Assembly: GCA_029962745.1 (NCBI GenBank)
Contig: CM057162.1
Coordinates: 17,950,908-18,014,907 of the forward strand
Reading direction: 5' to 3'
Source of the DNA: Echinometra lucunter
Taxonomy: Eukaryota > Echinodermata > Echinoidea > Camarodonta > Echinometridae
Length of the DNA: 64,000 nt
Shown here: positions 13,201-24,286 of the stretch, piece by piece
Layout of the letters: each line of letters starts with the position of its first letter
Numbering within the stretch: position 1 is the first letter of the stretch
Notes under the pieces: model-generated
The model's input: the letters and a program-made list of their open reading frames with translations, nothing else
What the model was told of the DNA's origin: nothing
The model's database searches: none
Translations under genes and position numbers: made by a program

Positions 13201-14028
13201 GGAAGGAAAATCTTATTTTCATGAAAATGTATTCTTAAAAAATACATATAAACTGCACCATATTGTTGATGAAGAAGGTGAACTTAAATCAGATACATAT
13301 TTCAGATCTACGGGTCTAGATGAAGCGGAAATAACAGTAATTAATGAAATCTTCGCCCACACTCCTGCAGAATGGAAAGTTGAATTAAGGAAGAATACTT
13401 CAGTTGATGGTTTGAAGATTGAATTTATTTTCTTTAAGAATGTTTTCCAGTTTGAATCGGTTTGTTCAAAACAATTGTACAGAGCATGTATTAAAAAGAT
13501 CGCCGACACTCCGGTCAGTTTTTATAATCTAGAATCATCATATAACATGTCTGAAAAAGAAATTGAAAAGGTTTTTTATCGTCCCAGATTCTGCACATCA
13601 GATAATAAGTTAAGACAATTTCAGTTTAAATTATTATATAATATTATCTTTGTAAATCACCATCTATATAGGTTTAAATTTATACCGAGTAATGAATGTT
13701 CATTTTGCGGTAAAGAGGAGGAACCTATAGACATATATTTTATGAATGTGAAATGGTTGAAATATTGTGGAAATCATGTAGCAATATATTAAATTTTCCG
13801 ATTCTTAAAGACTTACAGTGGAAGGATATCCATGTTGGATTAGAAGAGTCAGCAGAAAATAGACAACTAATAAATCATATTATTTTACTTATTAAATTTT
13901 TAATATATCACGGAAGGGGGAATCATAAATTACCAACTGCTGAAGAGATACAAGTAAAGCTTATTAAAAGTAAAGAAGAAGAAAAAAAAGATTGCAGTCG
14001 GGAGAAAAACATTAACACAACACTATAA
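10240..14028 (+). pseudogene. L1/Tx1-like ORF2 remains
   Basis: The endonuclease begins in conceptual frame with FISLNVRGIRERNK near 10250, then SQETF, and after the SINE insertion FIIGGDFNM at about 10736-10765. SRLDYWVISD and SPDHSAIEL follow to about 11040. The RT runs from about 11740 with NYRPISLLNVYYKI at about 11915, motif A AIDFEKAFD at 12118-12145, the RQGDPLSPY motif at about 12300 and motif C YADD at about 12422. All catalytic Asp residues of the RT are kept, although the frame is broken around them. A Cys-x2-Cys zinc-binding motif (CSFCGKEEEP) sits near 13697. Frameshifts occur near 11000, 11610-11800, 12340, 12640, 12770, 12940 and 13780, so the copy is not translatable. Confidence 0.82.
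10605..10693 (+). mobile_element. SINE-like insertion inside the LINE endonuclease
   Basis: An (AAT)n lead is followed by TTCTGGATTTATATAGCGCC, ACATCTCCAAGAGAGTCTCT and AAGCGCTCTACAG. The same block, longer and followed by more sequence, is at about 54060-54250. It interrupts the LINE frame between a stretch reading VYFPVGSKEQEQIYF and the continuation before GGDFNM. This shows that the LINE copy is older than the SINE insertion. Confidence 0.75.
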
Positions 14029-14690
14029 GAAGTGGGAACATCTAAAAGCAATTAATGCTATTTAAACTCATAAGAAGGATGAGAAAGGGATGGCTTTCGC
14101 CCGGTTTGCACACGTGCGGAGGTGGCTGATCGGTGCCATTGTGAACTGCCCTTTTCTTTTCTTCCCCCTCCTTTTTTCTTTCTTTTTTGTGTTGTTTTTT
14201 GTTTTTGTTTGCTTTGTGTGGGTATGTCTGTATGGAGGGGGGGGGGGGGGTTGTTTTGGGTGTATGTGGGTGCGTGGAGAGTGGAAACACTCGATCCTTT
14301 CCTTTTATAGTATAACTTCATTCAGTTTCATTAATCATTAAGCAATGGGATATGACTTTTATTTGTTTTGTTTTGTTTACATAACTACTGGAACATACCT
14401 TTGTTAATTTCTATTGGTTATGATTGGCTGATTTTATATTTTATGAATAAATTAACCGCCTGTAATATGAATATGTCAAATACTATAACTTCTGTGCAAT
14501 ATTTTCTGTATTATGAATAATTATTTGCCTTTATAAACTGTGTTTTGTTTGATGTATATTGTAACATTTGCAATGTAGCATTGTGTGATTTGAACTGAAC
14601 TGATTTATTAAATTCTATTACAAAACAAAAAAAAAAAATATTCATGAGGCTATAATCCAATCAAAGGTGCATATTTCGGTTCATGAATAT

Positions 14691-14729
14691 TTAGAAGGGC
14701 TTATTTTCTGCTTCTAATGGACGAAAGCT
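14691..14729 (-). repeat. Dispersed repeat, inverted partner of 1530-1578
   Basis: The reverse complement reads AGCTTTCGTCCATTAGAAGC and then AAGCCCTTCTAAAT, matching the repeat at 1530-1578. It starts about 50 bases beyond the poly(A) tail of the L1/Tx1-like LINE. Confidence 0.6.
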
Positions 14730-16000
14730 GGGCGGGGCTTGGCCCCATAGGCGTAATCTTGGGCGCAATGCTTTCCACGCGTGCTGCTTTCTGTCTAGCT
14801 ATATACATGTATTTAAAACGTCTTTGGACGTCACAAGCGGTGATTTAGAAGCAAAATATTAATTTGAACAGTTGATGGCGCTGTTAAGGCGTGCTGCTAA
14901 AATTCCTGTGTAGGGAGTTGTTTTGTTGCCCGACGATGCCATTGATGTTTGTCTAAATTTTGCATACAAGCCCAATGATGTAAGTAAATGAGCATGTAAT
15001 CTTGAAGTTAAATAGCTAATTTGTCTATTGTAGGCCTAGCCCACTTGCTTGGAATGTCATGAGATATAAGTATTGTAATTTGTGATGCCAAATTAGTGGA
15101 AAATGTGTTTCAGTGCATGGGTGAAGGTGTGTGTGAATGCACACACAATGTATTACATAATGTACAATGAATCGGGTAGGTGGGTGTTTACATTCAGTTG
15201 TTATTTAGTGCGCTGTTGTAAACTGTATAAAATGGCAGATTTATAATTGCTAGATTCATGTAAGTTGTTTGTTTATAGTTATGAGAGGGCTGTGACTAGA
15301 TGACAGGCCTGTAGAAATTTGGAGTACATTTATGATAATTCATTTAATATGAGATAAAAGGGGCAATGATAGAGAAGGTTTAAATATTTCAAAGCTTAGT
15401 TTAAGGGACTCTTAAATTTTTTATATGGGGGGGGGGGGGGTGCAGAGCAAGTTATGAGAATTTAGCTTGGTGTAAGCAAATATTGCAAGGGATAACACAT
15501 ATCTAGACTCAGGTTACTATATCATTGTGGTATCTCTGGCAAGATAATATTTATTTGCATTTGGAAAGAAACATTATTATTTCATGATACATGTGGGCAA
15601 TTGTAACTGTTGAGACATGTATGGCTAAACAAGTGTTTATTGTTTACATTAAATTGCAGACTGAACCTGCACTGCTGATGCAAGGTATCTCTTCACGGTT
15701 TCTCTAGTTATGTCATCGATGGTGTCGGGGGTTGTACGTCACAGTTTCCTTCGCACTGTTATTGCATGGCCAGAATTAAAGTCAAGCTCATCATCTTTGA
15801 GTGAAGCAACATAGGAAATCACTCTCTTTTTGCTTCAAAACTCGCTCGTTGTGCTCACTTGCATTTACTTTATAATCATATGAAGCAGGCCACTTCAAGT
15901 GTGTAGCAACTATGACAGTTTTATCTTTTCCTCAATTCTGATGAGCTTATACTTATAAAACCCCGCATTCAGTTTGATTATTTTACCCTGGTTCGAAACT
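14730..16000. other. No gene seen; ends in assembly gap
   Basis: AT-rich sequence without a supported gene. A G-run of about 14 lies near 15427-15440. The segment ends at the N gap. Confidence 0.4.
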
Positions 16001-16500
16001 NNNNNNNNNNNNNNNNNNNNNNNNNNNNNNNNNNNNNNNNNNNNNNNNNNNNNNNNNNNNNNNNNNNNNNNNNNNNNNNNNNNNNNNNNNNNNNNNNNNN
16101 NNNNNNNNNNNNNNNNNNNNNNNNNNNNNNNNNNNNNNNNNNNNNNNNNNNNNNNNNNNNNNNNNNNNNNNNNNNNNNNNNNNNNNNNNNNNNNNNNNNN
16201 NNNNNNNNNNNNNNNNNNNNNNNNNNNNNNNNNNNNNNNNNNNNNNNNNNNNNNNNNNNNNNNNNNNNNNNNNNNNNNNNNNNNNNNNNNNNNNNNNNNN
16301 NNNNNNNNNNNNNNNNNNNNNNNNNNNNNNNNNNNNNNNNNNNNNNNNNNNNNNNNNNNNNNNNNNNNNNNNNNNNNNNNNNNNNNNNNNNNNNNNNNNN
16401 NNNNNNNNNNNNNNNNNNNNNNNNNNNNNNNNNNNNNNNNNNNNNNNNNNNNNNNNNNNNNNNNNNNNNNNNNNNNNNNNNNNNNNNNNNNNNNNNNNNN
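16001..16500. other. Assembly gap (500 N)
   Basis: Exactly 500 undetermined bases, a typical arbitrary scaffold gap size. Reading frames that run through it are artefacts. Confidence 0.99.
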
Positions 16501-16826
16501 AAATAATCCAAATGAATTTGACATCCTTTAACTTAACAGTGTGAAAAAAGCAGGTTGATGCAAGTTATGCTTTTTGAGTTATTAAAGATCAAAAGTATCA
16601 AATGTATTTTTAAACACCTCGTAAAGTCATAGAATTTACAAACAATGGAATGTACCCTGTCCGTCCTTGGCATTGAATATTTAATGATTCTGTCTTTAGT
16701 AGGTAACCATGGCAACCAAATTCTATCAGCATTTAAGACCTTCAGTGATACTCTTCTTCACAGTGAAACATAAAACACTTTTTATTAGCCTTCAAACTTT
16801 CAAAATCTGTCCGTCAGTGACAAATT

Positions 16827-16963
16827 GGGCTCCGTTTCATAAAGCTTGTTATCAGTAACAACTGTCACATTTCTAGGACAAATTTGCTCTCAGCCAATCA
16901 GATGAAAGGATTTCAATAGCTTATAACAGTTATTGCAACTTTTTATTATGATGAAAAGGGGCT
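16827..16963. mobile_element. Fold-back MITE of the GTTTCATAAA family
   Basis: It begins GGGCTCCGTTTCATAAAGCTTG and has an internal AGCCAATCAGATG block. The right arm (TGATGAAAAGGGGCT) is degraded. Related copies are at 18384, 40745, 52692 and 56906. The sequence around it (16501-17049) shows no gene. Confidence 0.65.
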
Positions 16964-17049
16964 ATGATCGGGCTCTGATTCAATCTTTGCGGTGACGCGC
17001 GGCTGACACAGTACAGGAAGTGGTTAATATGAAAGGTGTAGTTCTTAGC

Positions 17050-17890
17050 TGCTTAGTATAATAGAGATTTCAATTTCTGTTCAAAAACAAAATTTTAGGC
17101 TTAGAGCTTGTTTTGTCGATGCATCTAAAAAATTCCAAAATTTAGGTCCAGTATGAACAAGAGCGCCGAGCTTAAAACTAGTTCGTAAAATGGTAATTGA
17201 AACAAAGAAGATTGTCTTGTAGGATAATAACGCATGCACTTCATTAATTTGTACAGATATAGCGGCCAGGGCCTGGGGCAATTCAGATCTATTCGATTGA
17301 TAAATGAGTGTTCCCAAATTGTATTTGTATATATATCCTCTTTTTCAGAATCATGAGCTCTAAAATAGATTATCCATGTGTGAACGTATTTCTGGGCTAT
17401 TGAATTAGTAATATTCTATTCATTTGCAATTCAGCTGAATGATCCCATGCTTAACACCATAGTTCAGATAAGGTATATTAAAAACTAATGTTGAATATAT
17501 ATCATGCGAAGCTCATTTAGCATGTATAGGGGCAATACAGACTTTAATTTATAGATTACATTCACATTTCTTGAGTTTACAATTATGATCAGTGTGCGTC
17601 TTCTAGTTTAATTTTGGTCAATATGGAGCCCAAGAAATTTAGTCGTTGAAACCTTACTGATATATACGTTATGCAAAGTTACTTGACCAGTCAATTCCGT
17701 TAATCAACATGACCACTGCTCATGTTAACTAAAGCAAATGATCGAAAATTAGTGATAATAGTTAAGAAATCTAATGTAAATAACCACCCATGTAAGTTTG
17801 ATATCACAAAAAAGGAAATTTGAAAACATGGTAAAACAGTTATTTTGGAATTCATCGTGGTTATAATCTCACAACTGCCCAAAGTACTCT
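17050..17890 (-). mobile_element. Relic LINE reverse transcriptase C-terminal region
   Basis: Read on the minus strand, this has the usual late-RT pattern of CR1/L2-type elements in several broken frames: a segment like QRLNFLGSILTKIKL, then NRILLIQ and LMILKKRIY, then LGALVHTGPKFWN at about 17130-17170. It ends with a shifted FEQKLKSLLY and a stop near 17050. Several stops and shifts make it a dead, 5'-truncated copy. Family placement beyond non-LTR RT is uncertain. Confidence 0.6.
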
Positions 17891-18383
17891 ACACCAACTC
17901 TCTTGTGCTTTTAATCCTCCAGAACAACAACAGCGACAACAAAAGAAAGAGAATAACTAAATCTTTGCCTCAAACCCTCGTATAAAAACAAACTTTTTTG
18001 TTTCTAATATTTTCTATACTAGTAATCGTGTTCCTTCCCTACATGTTCCCACTGAATATTGGGGTAGTGTGTAATGTGAAATAACCAGAGGAAACCGGAT
18101 GTATGAAGAGAGCTCTCATGATTTAGGCGGGTATACTTTCTTCTCTTCAATCATTCGGAAATTTGGAAAGGGTGAGAAATTTCATATCAACTGGTATATT
18201 TCATTTTTATACATGTATTAAAATGAAGTACACCGGCTAATATGAGAGTCCTTATCATTTATCACGTTTCATGTCAGTAACTAAATAGGCCTATTAACTT
18301 CCGTTATTTGATACCAGTCAGCTCAGCTGAAAACAGAACGGCGGTATGAATAGTAACATGGGCGAAGCAATACACCAGGGGAG

Positions 18384-18503
18384 GGGGCGTTTCATGAAGT
18401 GTCTTGTCGGTGATATGGTCTCAGCCAATCAGATGCAAGGATTTCAGCAGCTTATAACAGTTGCAGTGAAAATCGCTGCAAGACACTTCATGAAACCCTC
18501 CCC
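18384..18503. mobile_element. Fold-back MITE of the GTTTCATAAA family (GTTTCATGAA subtype)
   Basis: The left arm GCGTTTCATGAAGTGTCTTG pairs with the right arm AGACACTTCATGAAACCCTC. The interior holds CAGCCAATCAGATGCAAGGA and CAGCAGCTTATAACAGTTGC, shared with the copies at 16827, 40745 and 56906. Confidence 0.75.
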
Positions 18504-19239
18504 ACGAGATGATACCTTCCAAAGAACCGTTTACAATCATCTTCCTTAAAAAATGAGCTTGTTTGTTTGAATTACATCCTGTTTGATGAAAAGAACAAAA
18601 CAAACAAACGGATACAGCCTTTTAAAATCCTTGATACACACTAAGAAAAAGATTGCACTCTGAATGCAACACTGGCTGCACCTTTTTGGGTGCAATCTTG
18701 CAGAGAGAGGCAGCGAAATTTAAAGAGTAACGTCATACATGAAGCTAATAAAAATCATGAATATTCAAACCCTTGGACAATGAGGTTAAAAACTATTCTT
18801 GTAAAATATGATTATCAGTTGTTCTTATTTCTTATTTGGATCATATACATTATACACACAATATTAAAGAAAATTGAGGATATGGTTCTTATAACCTGAG
18901 ATATTTTCATATTTTCATTTATTCGTTCATATATTTATCTGGTTTATTTGTTTATTTATTTCCTAATTTATCTATCTATCCATTATTCATGGGGGGGGGG
19001 GGGGCTGTATTCTAATGTTATAGCACTGTGATAGTACACGGATAATATATTAAAACGAGATTTGGTAAATAACTGCTGCATACCCTGCCATAGAAACTTG
19101 GAAATGATTATATATGCTCATTGCTACATTTGAAGAGTAATTCAACTTGGAAATATATTTTCAGAGACCACATGCTGAAGTGTACCCCTTCAGACAATCA
19201 GACTATTCATGACTGACAGTTCCTGTTTGTGCAGGCAGG
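18504..19239. other. No gene seen
   Basis: No supported coding region. A small hairpin around GATTGCAC/GTGCAATC lies at about 18652-18701, and a run of 14 G at about 18991-19004. The rest is AT-rich with ATTT-type simple sequence. Confidence 0.4.
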
Positions 19240-19500
19240 ATTGTATTATGGTGGCCCTGAAGTACGCTCGACAACATGTTATGTGCGACGTGAATTTCGC
19301 ATCCCAGGTCCTGAATTTCGCATCCCGGGTCCTGAACTTCGCATCCCAGGTCATGAAATTCATGACCCGTGGCGCGAGATTCACGACCTGCGATGCGAAA
19401 TTCATGACCCGTGGCGCAAACTTCGCATCCCAGTCGTGAAATTCACGACCCGTCGCACATGACCTGTTGTCGAGCGTACTTCAGGGCGACCATATTGTAT
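19240..19500. mobile_element. Fold-back element with inverted minisatellite, copy 1
   Basis: Terminal arms ATGGTGGCCCTGAAGTACGC and its near-complement at the right end enclose short units of the kind TTCGCATCCCAGGTCCTGAA, which invert in the middle to TTCATGACCCGTGGCG-type units. Nearly the whole 247-bp element can fold on itself. A 7-bp repeat ATTGTAT stands on both sides (19240-19246 and 19494-19500), consistent with a target-site duplication. Reading frames on both strands here come from the repeat and are not genes. Confidence 0.85.
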
Positions 19501-19602
19501 ATCAGAGACTGTGACTTGTCAAATCTGTTGGAAACGCGTGAAATTCAGAATGTAGTGCACAATATAAACTTGAATTGTTGCTTTTATTATTATTATCAAA
19601 GA

Positions 19603-20512
19603 TTATTTTTATGCCTCCGCCCACCGTAGGTGGTTGCCGGAGGCATTATGTTTTCGGGTCGTCCGTCCGTCCCGTTTTCGTTCTCACGATAACTTAAGAA
19701 CCGTTTGACGGATCAACTTCAAACTTGGCTCATGTATGCATATGGGAGGGACAATGATCTGAATAGATTTTGGAGTCTCAAGGTCAAAGGTCAAGGTCAT
19801 AGAGGTAATAATACACATAAAAATGCCTCGTTCTCGCGATAACTTAAGATCCATTTGACAGATTGGCTTCAAACTTGGCTCATGTATGCACATGGAAGGG
19901 ACGATGATCTGATTAGATTTTGGGGTCACAAGGTCAAAGGTCAAAGGTCATAGAGGTCATTATGTACATAGAAATGGTTCGTTTTCACCATAACTCAACA
20001 ACCATTTGACCGATCAACCTCAATCTTGGCACAGGTATGCATATAAGAGGGACAATGATCTGATTAGATTTTGGAGTCTCAAGGTCAAAGGTCAAGGTCA
20101 TTGAGGTAATAATACACATAAAAATGGCTCGTTCTTGCGATAACTTAAGAACCATTTGACAGATTGGCTTCAAAGTTGGCTCATGTATGCACATGGAAAG
20201 GACAATGATCTGATTAGATTTGGGGATCACTAGGTCAAAGGTCAAAGGTCATAGAGGTCATTATGTACATAGAAATGGTTATTTCTTATGATAACTCAGT
20301 AACCATTTGACAGTTCAACAAACTTGGCTCATGTATGCATATGGAAAGGGCAATGCTCTCATTAGATTTGGGGTCACAAGGTCAAAGGTCAAGGTCAAAG
20401 ATGTCATTGTATAAATGAAATTAAAGCAACATGAAGTGCCATTTATTTCTGATCTGGTAATGGCGGAGGCATAAAGTTCGACCACGCGTGGTCGAAGATT
20501 CATCTAGTTGTT
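19603..20512 (+). mobile_element. Non-autonomous Helitron/HINE-like element, copy 1
   Basis: The 3' end is Helitron-like: a perfect 16-nt palindrome CGACCACGCGTGGTCG (20479-20494), nine bases, then CTAG followed by T (20504-20508). The 5' end carries TTTATGCCTCCGCC, found again in reverse complement just before the palindrome (about 20461-20474), like the subterminal inverted repeats of Helentron-associated elements. The interior is (GTCC)n-like sequence and then five tandem units of about 150 bp, starting near 19690, 19840, 19990, 20140 and 20290. Each unit has a GATAACTTAAGAACC-like start and ends with AGGTCAAAGGTCA motifs. No transposase is encoded. Confidence 0.8.
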
Positions 20513-22295
20513 TTTGTTATTTAAAATCATAATAATGATAAATAATTGGTATAGTTGTTGCTGTTATCGTTATTGCTGTTGTTAATACATATTATACCGA
20601 TTACGGTTATTAACATACTCGATATCATTCTAAAAGTATTATGAATGTTATCGTTACAGCTATTTGTTCATATGTTTGTTTTTCTGTTTTATTTTGGTAT
20701 TAGCTTCATTACATTGTCATGATTGACGTGGTCCTCAGACTGCTGTTTGCACTGGACGTCCAGAGGTGTCCTACCTAAACCAGGGAAAAGGTTACCCTGC
20801 CTAAACGTTTTACAGCTATGCCTCTGCACATTATGTTTATTCTGTATTAGTACCTGGTCTGTGATTACCATTCCTCTGTAAAGGTCCCTTAATCTAATTA
20901 GAGTGCGATGAAAGGCCAACTGTTAGGAAGTTGCGCAGACTTGATCATCATCGATTATTTCATGACTGTCATGAAAATCTGTGAATGCAATCCTCGTAGG
21001 TAACACCATGGTTTGCTCAAACAGCCGCTAAAACAACGGGTCTTCTGCTACTCTCTTTTAGCCCTCCCCTCCGCTCCCCTTCGCCATTTCTCGTGGATAA
21101 GTTTTGATTTGATTTGATTTGATTTATTTATTTAAACACGGTAAAAGCCCAGTTCAGCTTCTCGGCTGGTTTTCAAAGGGGTCGTGTGATAATTAAAAAC
21201 AATGAAATACATGAAATATGAATTCGAATATCAAACAATTACAAGTACAAATCGTAACAAGATAAAATACATAAATATTTCAAATTTTGAATGAGGTTTT
21301 AAACATATTATGTATCACAAACACAAAATAGTTAAAAATAAATAAGAATCTACATAAAATTAAGCGGAAAGAAAAACAAATAAACCTAGAATATGTAAAA
21401 ACATTTTTAACGAAATATGAAAAGAAAAATATGATGTATGCAACGAAATTATTAATGCTCATGCAGAAGTAAAAATATAACTAAAAACAAGAATCTAGCA
21501 TATATAAAAACAAAAAACAAAAATGTTAAACAGCAATCGCATGAACAAAATATGAGAAAACGAAAACATTAAACCATAAAAACTTAATTAAAGAAAGATG
21601 TATCTATACATATAAAACATAAAAAGGAAAAAAATGCAGTACCATGATTTATACAAGGGAAAGTTCAAAATGAAATCAAATCAAATTTTATTGAAATAGA
21701 ACCCACAATCTGGATTACTTATCATCGACTTCATAAAAACAAAATTAATTTCAAAAATGAATTGTTGGAAAGATTGAACAACAACAACAACAACGCAAAA
21801 GTACAAATGTAAATATTACCTTTAACTCCATTAGCTGATTCCTTAAGGTCATGGTACCTATTTAGAGAAAAGGTGATTAAATACGAATCTGGTTTTGATT
21901 ATTCTGAAATAGGTGATTGGTCAGTCCCTGTGGTTCAAATAAAAATATAAGATCTAAATCAAGACAATACTTCATATACAATGACTGGTTAGACAAAGTA
22001 ATAACTTAGTATGTAAGTGATTTATTAGACCTTGTCCACTCTGGGTCCAAATAATCTGAAGAACTTGGGCTTGATTATGCTTTAACATTGCTATTTTCAA
22101 ATAGTTTTTTATACATGATCTGTCATATCTAATTACAAATATTTTGCTAGGTTATACGTATGTTTTAGCTTCTAGTTTGCTCAATCCTAGTGTGACGTCG
22201 TTAATCCACTTCCGGTGAAGTCTTACTCCACCTGTAACCCACTTCTCGATTTGGATCGAGTACTCCGCATAGAGCAGGACTTCCTCTCTCTCTCT
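20513..22295. other. No gene; LINE/SINE tail on the minus strand
   Basis: At about 21105-21185 the minus strand reads GGCTTTTACCGTGTTTAAAT and then an (AAATC)n-like tail, the usual 3' end of a 5'-truncated retroposon. A second (ATTTG)n-type tract is near 21680. The rest is A-rich and shows no gene. Confidence 0.45.
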
Positions 22296-22651
22296 CTTAA
22301 AAAAAGTAAACGCATTAACTCTCTTAGGGGTGATTTTAAGAAAAGACTGAATTCAGAGTGAATGACTACTGACTACTGAATTCACAAATTCCCATAGGTT
22401 TAACACAGGGCCCACCTGGTTCCAGTAGTCAAAGGGTTAAGAGTGAATTAAGAGTAAACATTTTGATATTCACTTCTTTAGGGATAACCTAAATGATCGC
22501 TCAAGGATTTTGAGTGATCACTGTCTGAAATCCACTTAAAGAGTGAATATCACAATTTTTACTCTTAATTCACTCTTTATTCACTCTGAATTCAATCTTT
22601 TTTTTAAATTAACCCCTAACAGAGTGAATGCATGCGTTCACTCTTTTTAAA
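22296..22651. mobile_element. Fold-back MITE of the AGAGTGAA family, copy 1
   Basis: The arms contain GTTAGGGGT, AGAGTGAAT and AATTAAGAGT blocks. The right end reads GAGTGAATGCATGCGTTCAC and then TCTTT. The left arm is partly replaced by an unrelated insertion around 22360-22440. It matches the cleaner copy at 59951-60220. Confidence 0.75.
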
Positions 22652-22770
22652 GAGAGTAGTCAGGAGTAAGTCCAGATCGAAAACTTTTCAGGAATTTCAT
22701 ACTTTTTGTTCGAAGTGGACTTAGTCCGGGATTTAGGAGTAAGTCCCCCTTGGCCGTAAATATAAAAAAT

Positions 22771-23137
22771 ATGGTGGCCCTGAAGTACGCTCGACAACAT
22801 GTCATGTGCGACGTGAATTTCGCATCCCAGGTCCTGAACTTCGCATCCGAGGTCATGAAATTCATGACCCGTGGCGCAAAATTTGCATCCCAAGTCGTGA
22901 AATTCACGACCTGCAGTGCGAAATTCAGGACTGGGATGCAAAGTTCGCGCCACGGGTCCTGAATTTCGCACCGCGGGTCGTGAATTTCACGACTTGGGAT
23001 GCAAAGTTTGCGCCACGGGTCATGAATTTTGCATCGCGAGTCGTGAATTTCATGACTTGGGATGCAAAGTTCAGGACCTGGGATGCGAAATTCACGTCGC
23101 ACATGACCTGTTGTCGATCCTACTTCAGGGCCACCAT
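22771..23137. mobile_element. Fold-back element with inverted minisatellite, copy 2
   Basis: It has the same terminal arms as 19247-19493 (ATGGTGGCCCTGAAGTACGC) and the same TTCGCATCCCAGG and TTCATGACCCGTGGCG units, but more units (367 bp). The outer sequences are inverted and the centre switches orientation more than once. No clear target-site duplication is visible. It lies about 120 bases right of the AGAGTGAA MITE. Confidence 0.83.
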
Positions 23138-24286
23138 ACATATCCGACATGGGTGTCGGAATTTCTAATGTTTCCAGGGACTGACGAAATCAAAGCAAAC
23201 AAGAGGAAAGCATGTCACGCAAACATGACATGGAACCGCTTATATCAATGACACGACCTTAAGCCCACACATTCCAGGACGAGCAACAACAAACGAGTCT
23301 GCAAAGGGGAGTGGGGGTAACCGTTTGTTGTATAGCCGCTGCACGAGAATGGCTCAATGATGAGGCAGTGGAAATCTCTCGGTTTGAAAAAAAAATAAGT
23401 AGATGCCTTGGCTATTCATTTTACAGGTCCATCGGTGAGGACGTAAAGCCGTCGAATCCCTGGTTGCTTATATACTTACATACTTGCGCACGCACAAAGT
23501 AAGGTAAAAAGAAACTGTTAATAATAATCATACCTGAAATAACGCTAAGTCATCAGAGTTAGGTTCCCGGTTTGCGGTTTGCTCTCTACCTTTCCTCACC
23601 AGTCCGATGGGGATGAGGTTGCGAGAGGGGGGAGGGTGACCCCACTCCCTTGTCCCATTGTTCAGCAAGTGAAGCAAGGCAATGTATACAAGGCCACCAT
23701 GAAGAGTGATATACAGAATTTACGGTATATGACTTTGATGGAGGTATGTGACACAGTCTGGTTTCATTAAAAATATTGGATTGTACAGGAAGAAGAGCGA
23801 AACCCCAAAAGATAACGGAGGCTGAAATTCACATGAGCACCCCCCCCCTCCCGCTTCTCGGCCACTGATTTCATATAAACAAGAAGCAAAACACATCAAC
23901 AACAACAACAACAAACAACAAACAACCACAGCAACAGCAACAACGGCAACAAAAACAAATCGGGCAAAGATCCCCGGGACCGGCAGTATACTACGGACTC
24001 GAGGCTTTGCGACCCCCCCCCCCCCCCCCGCACACTCACACACTCTTTCTTCCCATTATGAAACCTGACTATGTTCACGTACATGGATTGACCCAATTTT
24101 GTTGCTTTTGAACAAAAAGTATCAGTAAGACGACACCATGGGTAAGTAAACTACCTAACTGTAACCGAACTATTAGAGGAGGAACTCAAGAAAAACCAAA
24201 TAGAGAACATTGTCATGCATAAAGGAAATATGATTTCCATGAGAGGTGATTATGTGATTCAAATTTCATTACAGGCTAGCCAGACT
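23138..24286. other. No gene seen
   Basis: No supported gene. C-runs lie at about 23840-23848 and 24005-24018, with an (AAC)n tract at 23895-23960. One reading frame over this stretch is low-complexity. Confidence 0.4.

Larger units (their letters stand above)
10240..14638 (+). mobile_element. L1/Tx1-like non-LTR retrotransposon, decayed
   Basis: The order is an endonuclease, a reverse transcriptase, a C-terminal zinc-binding region, a 3' UTR and a poly(A) tail at about 14622-14638. The RT style (YLVAIDFEKAFDSI, ERGLRQGDPLSPYLFI, QILYADDMTIFV) fits the L1 superfamily, Tx1-like branch, and differs clearly from the CR1-like element at 3.1-7.6 kb. No ORF1 was recognised, so the element may be 5'-truncated. 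The reading frame shifts at least six times between 10240 and 14028. A SINE-like insertion at 10605-10693 splits the endonuclease domain. The 3' UTR carries a run of 14 G at 14237-14250. Confidence 0.85.

Noticed and set aside
14042..14341. Frames in the L1/Tx1 3' UTR
   Set aside because: Low-complexity T- and G-rich sequence just before the poly(A) tail.
15910..16531. Long frames on both strands around 16.0-16.5 kb
   Set aside because: They run through the 500-N gap and have no real sequence.
19190..19462. Overlapping frames with repeated FASQVLNFAS-type text
   Set aside because: They come from the minisatellite of the fold-back element and appear on both strands, as also at 22647-23251.
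19684..20245. Repeated minus-strand frames with MTFDLVTPKSNQIIV-like text
   Set aside because: They are translations of the 150-bp repeat in the HINE element; the same occurs at 28696-29082.
19690..20440. Regular repeat array considered as a CRISPR
   Set aside because: The units are contiguous 150-bp tandem repeats without unique spacers, in an animal genome.
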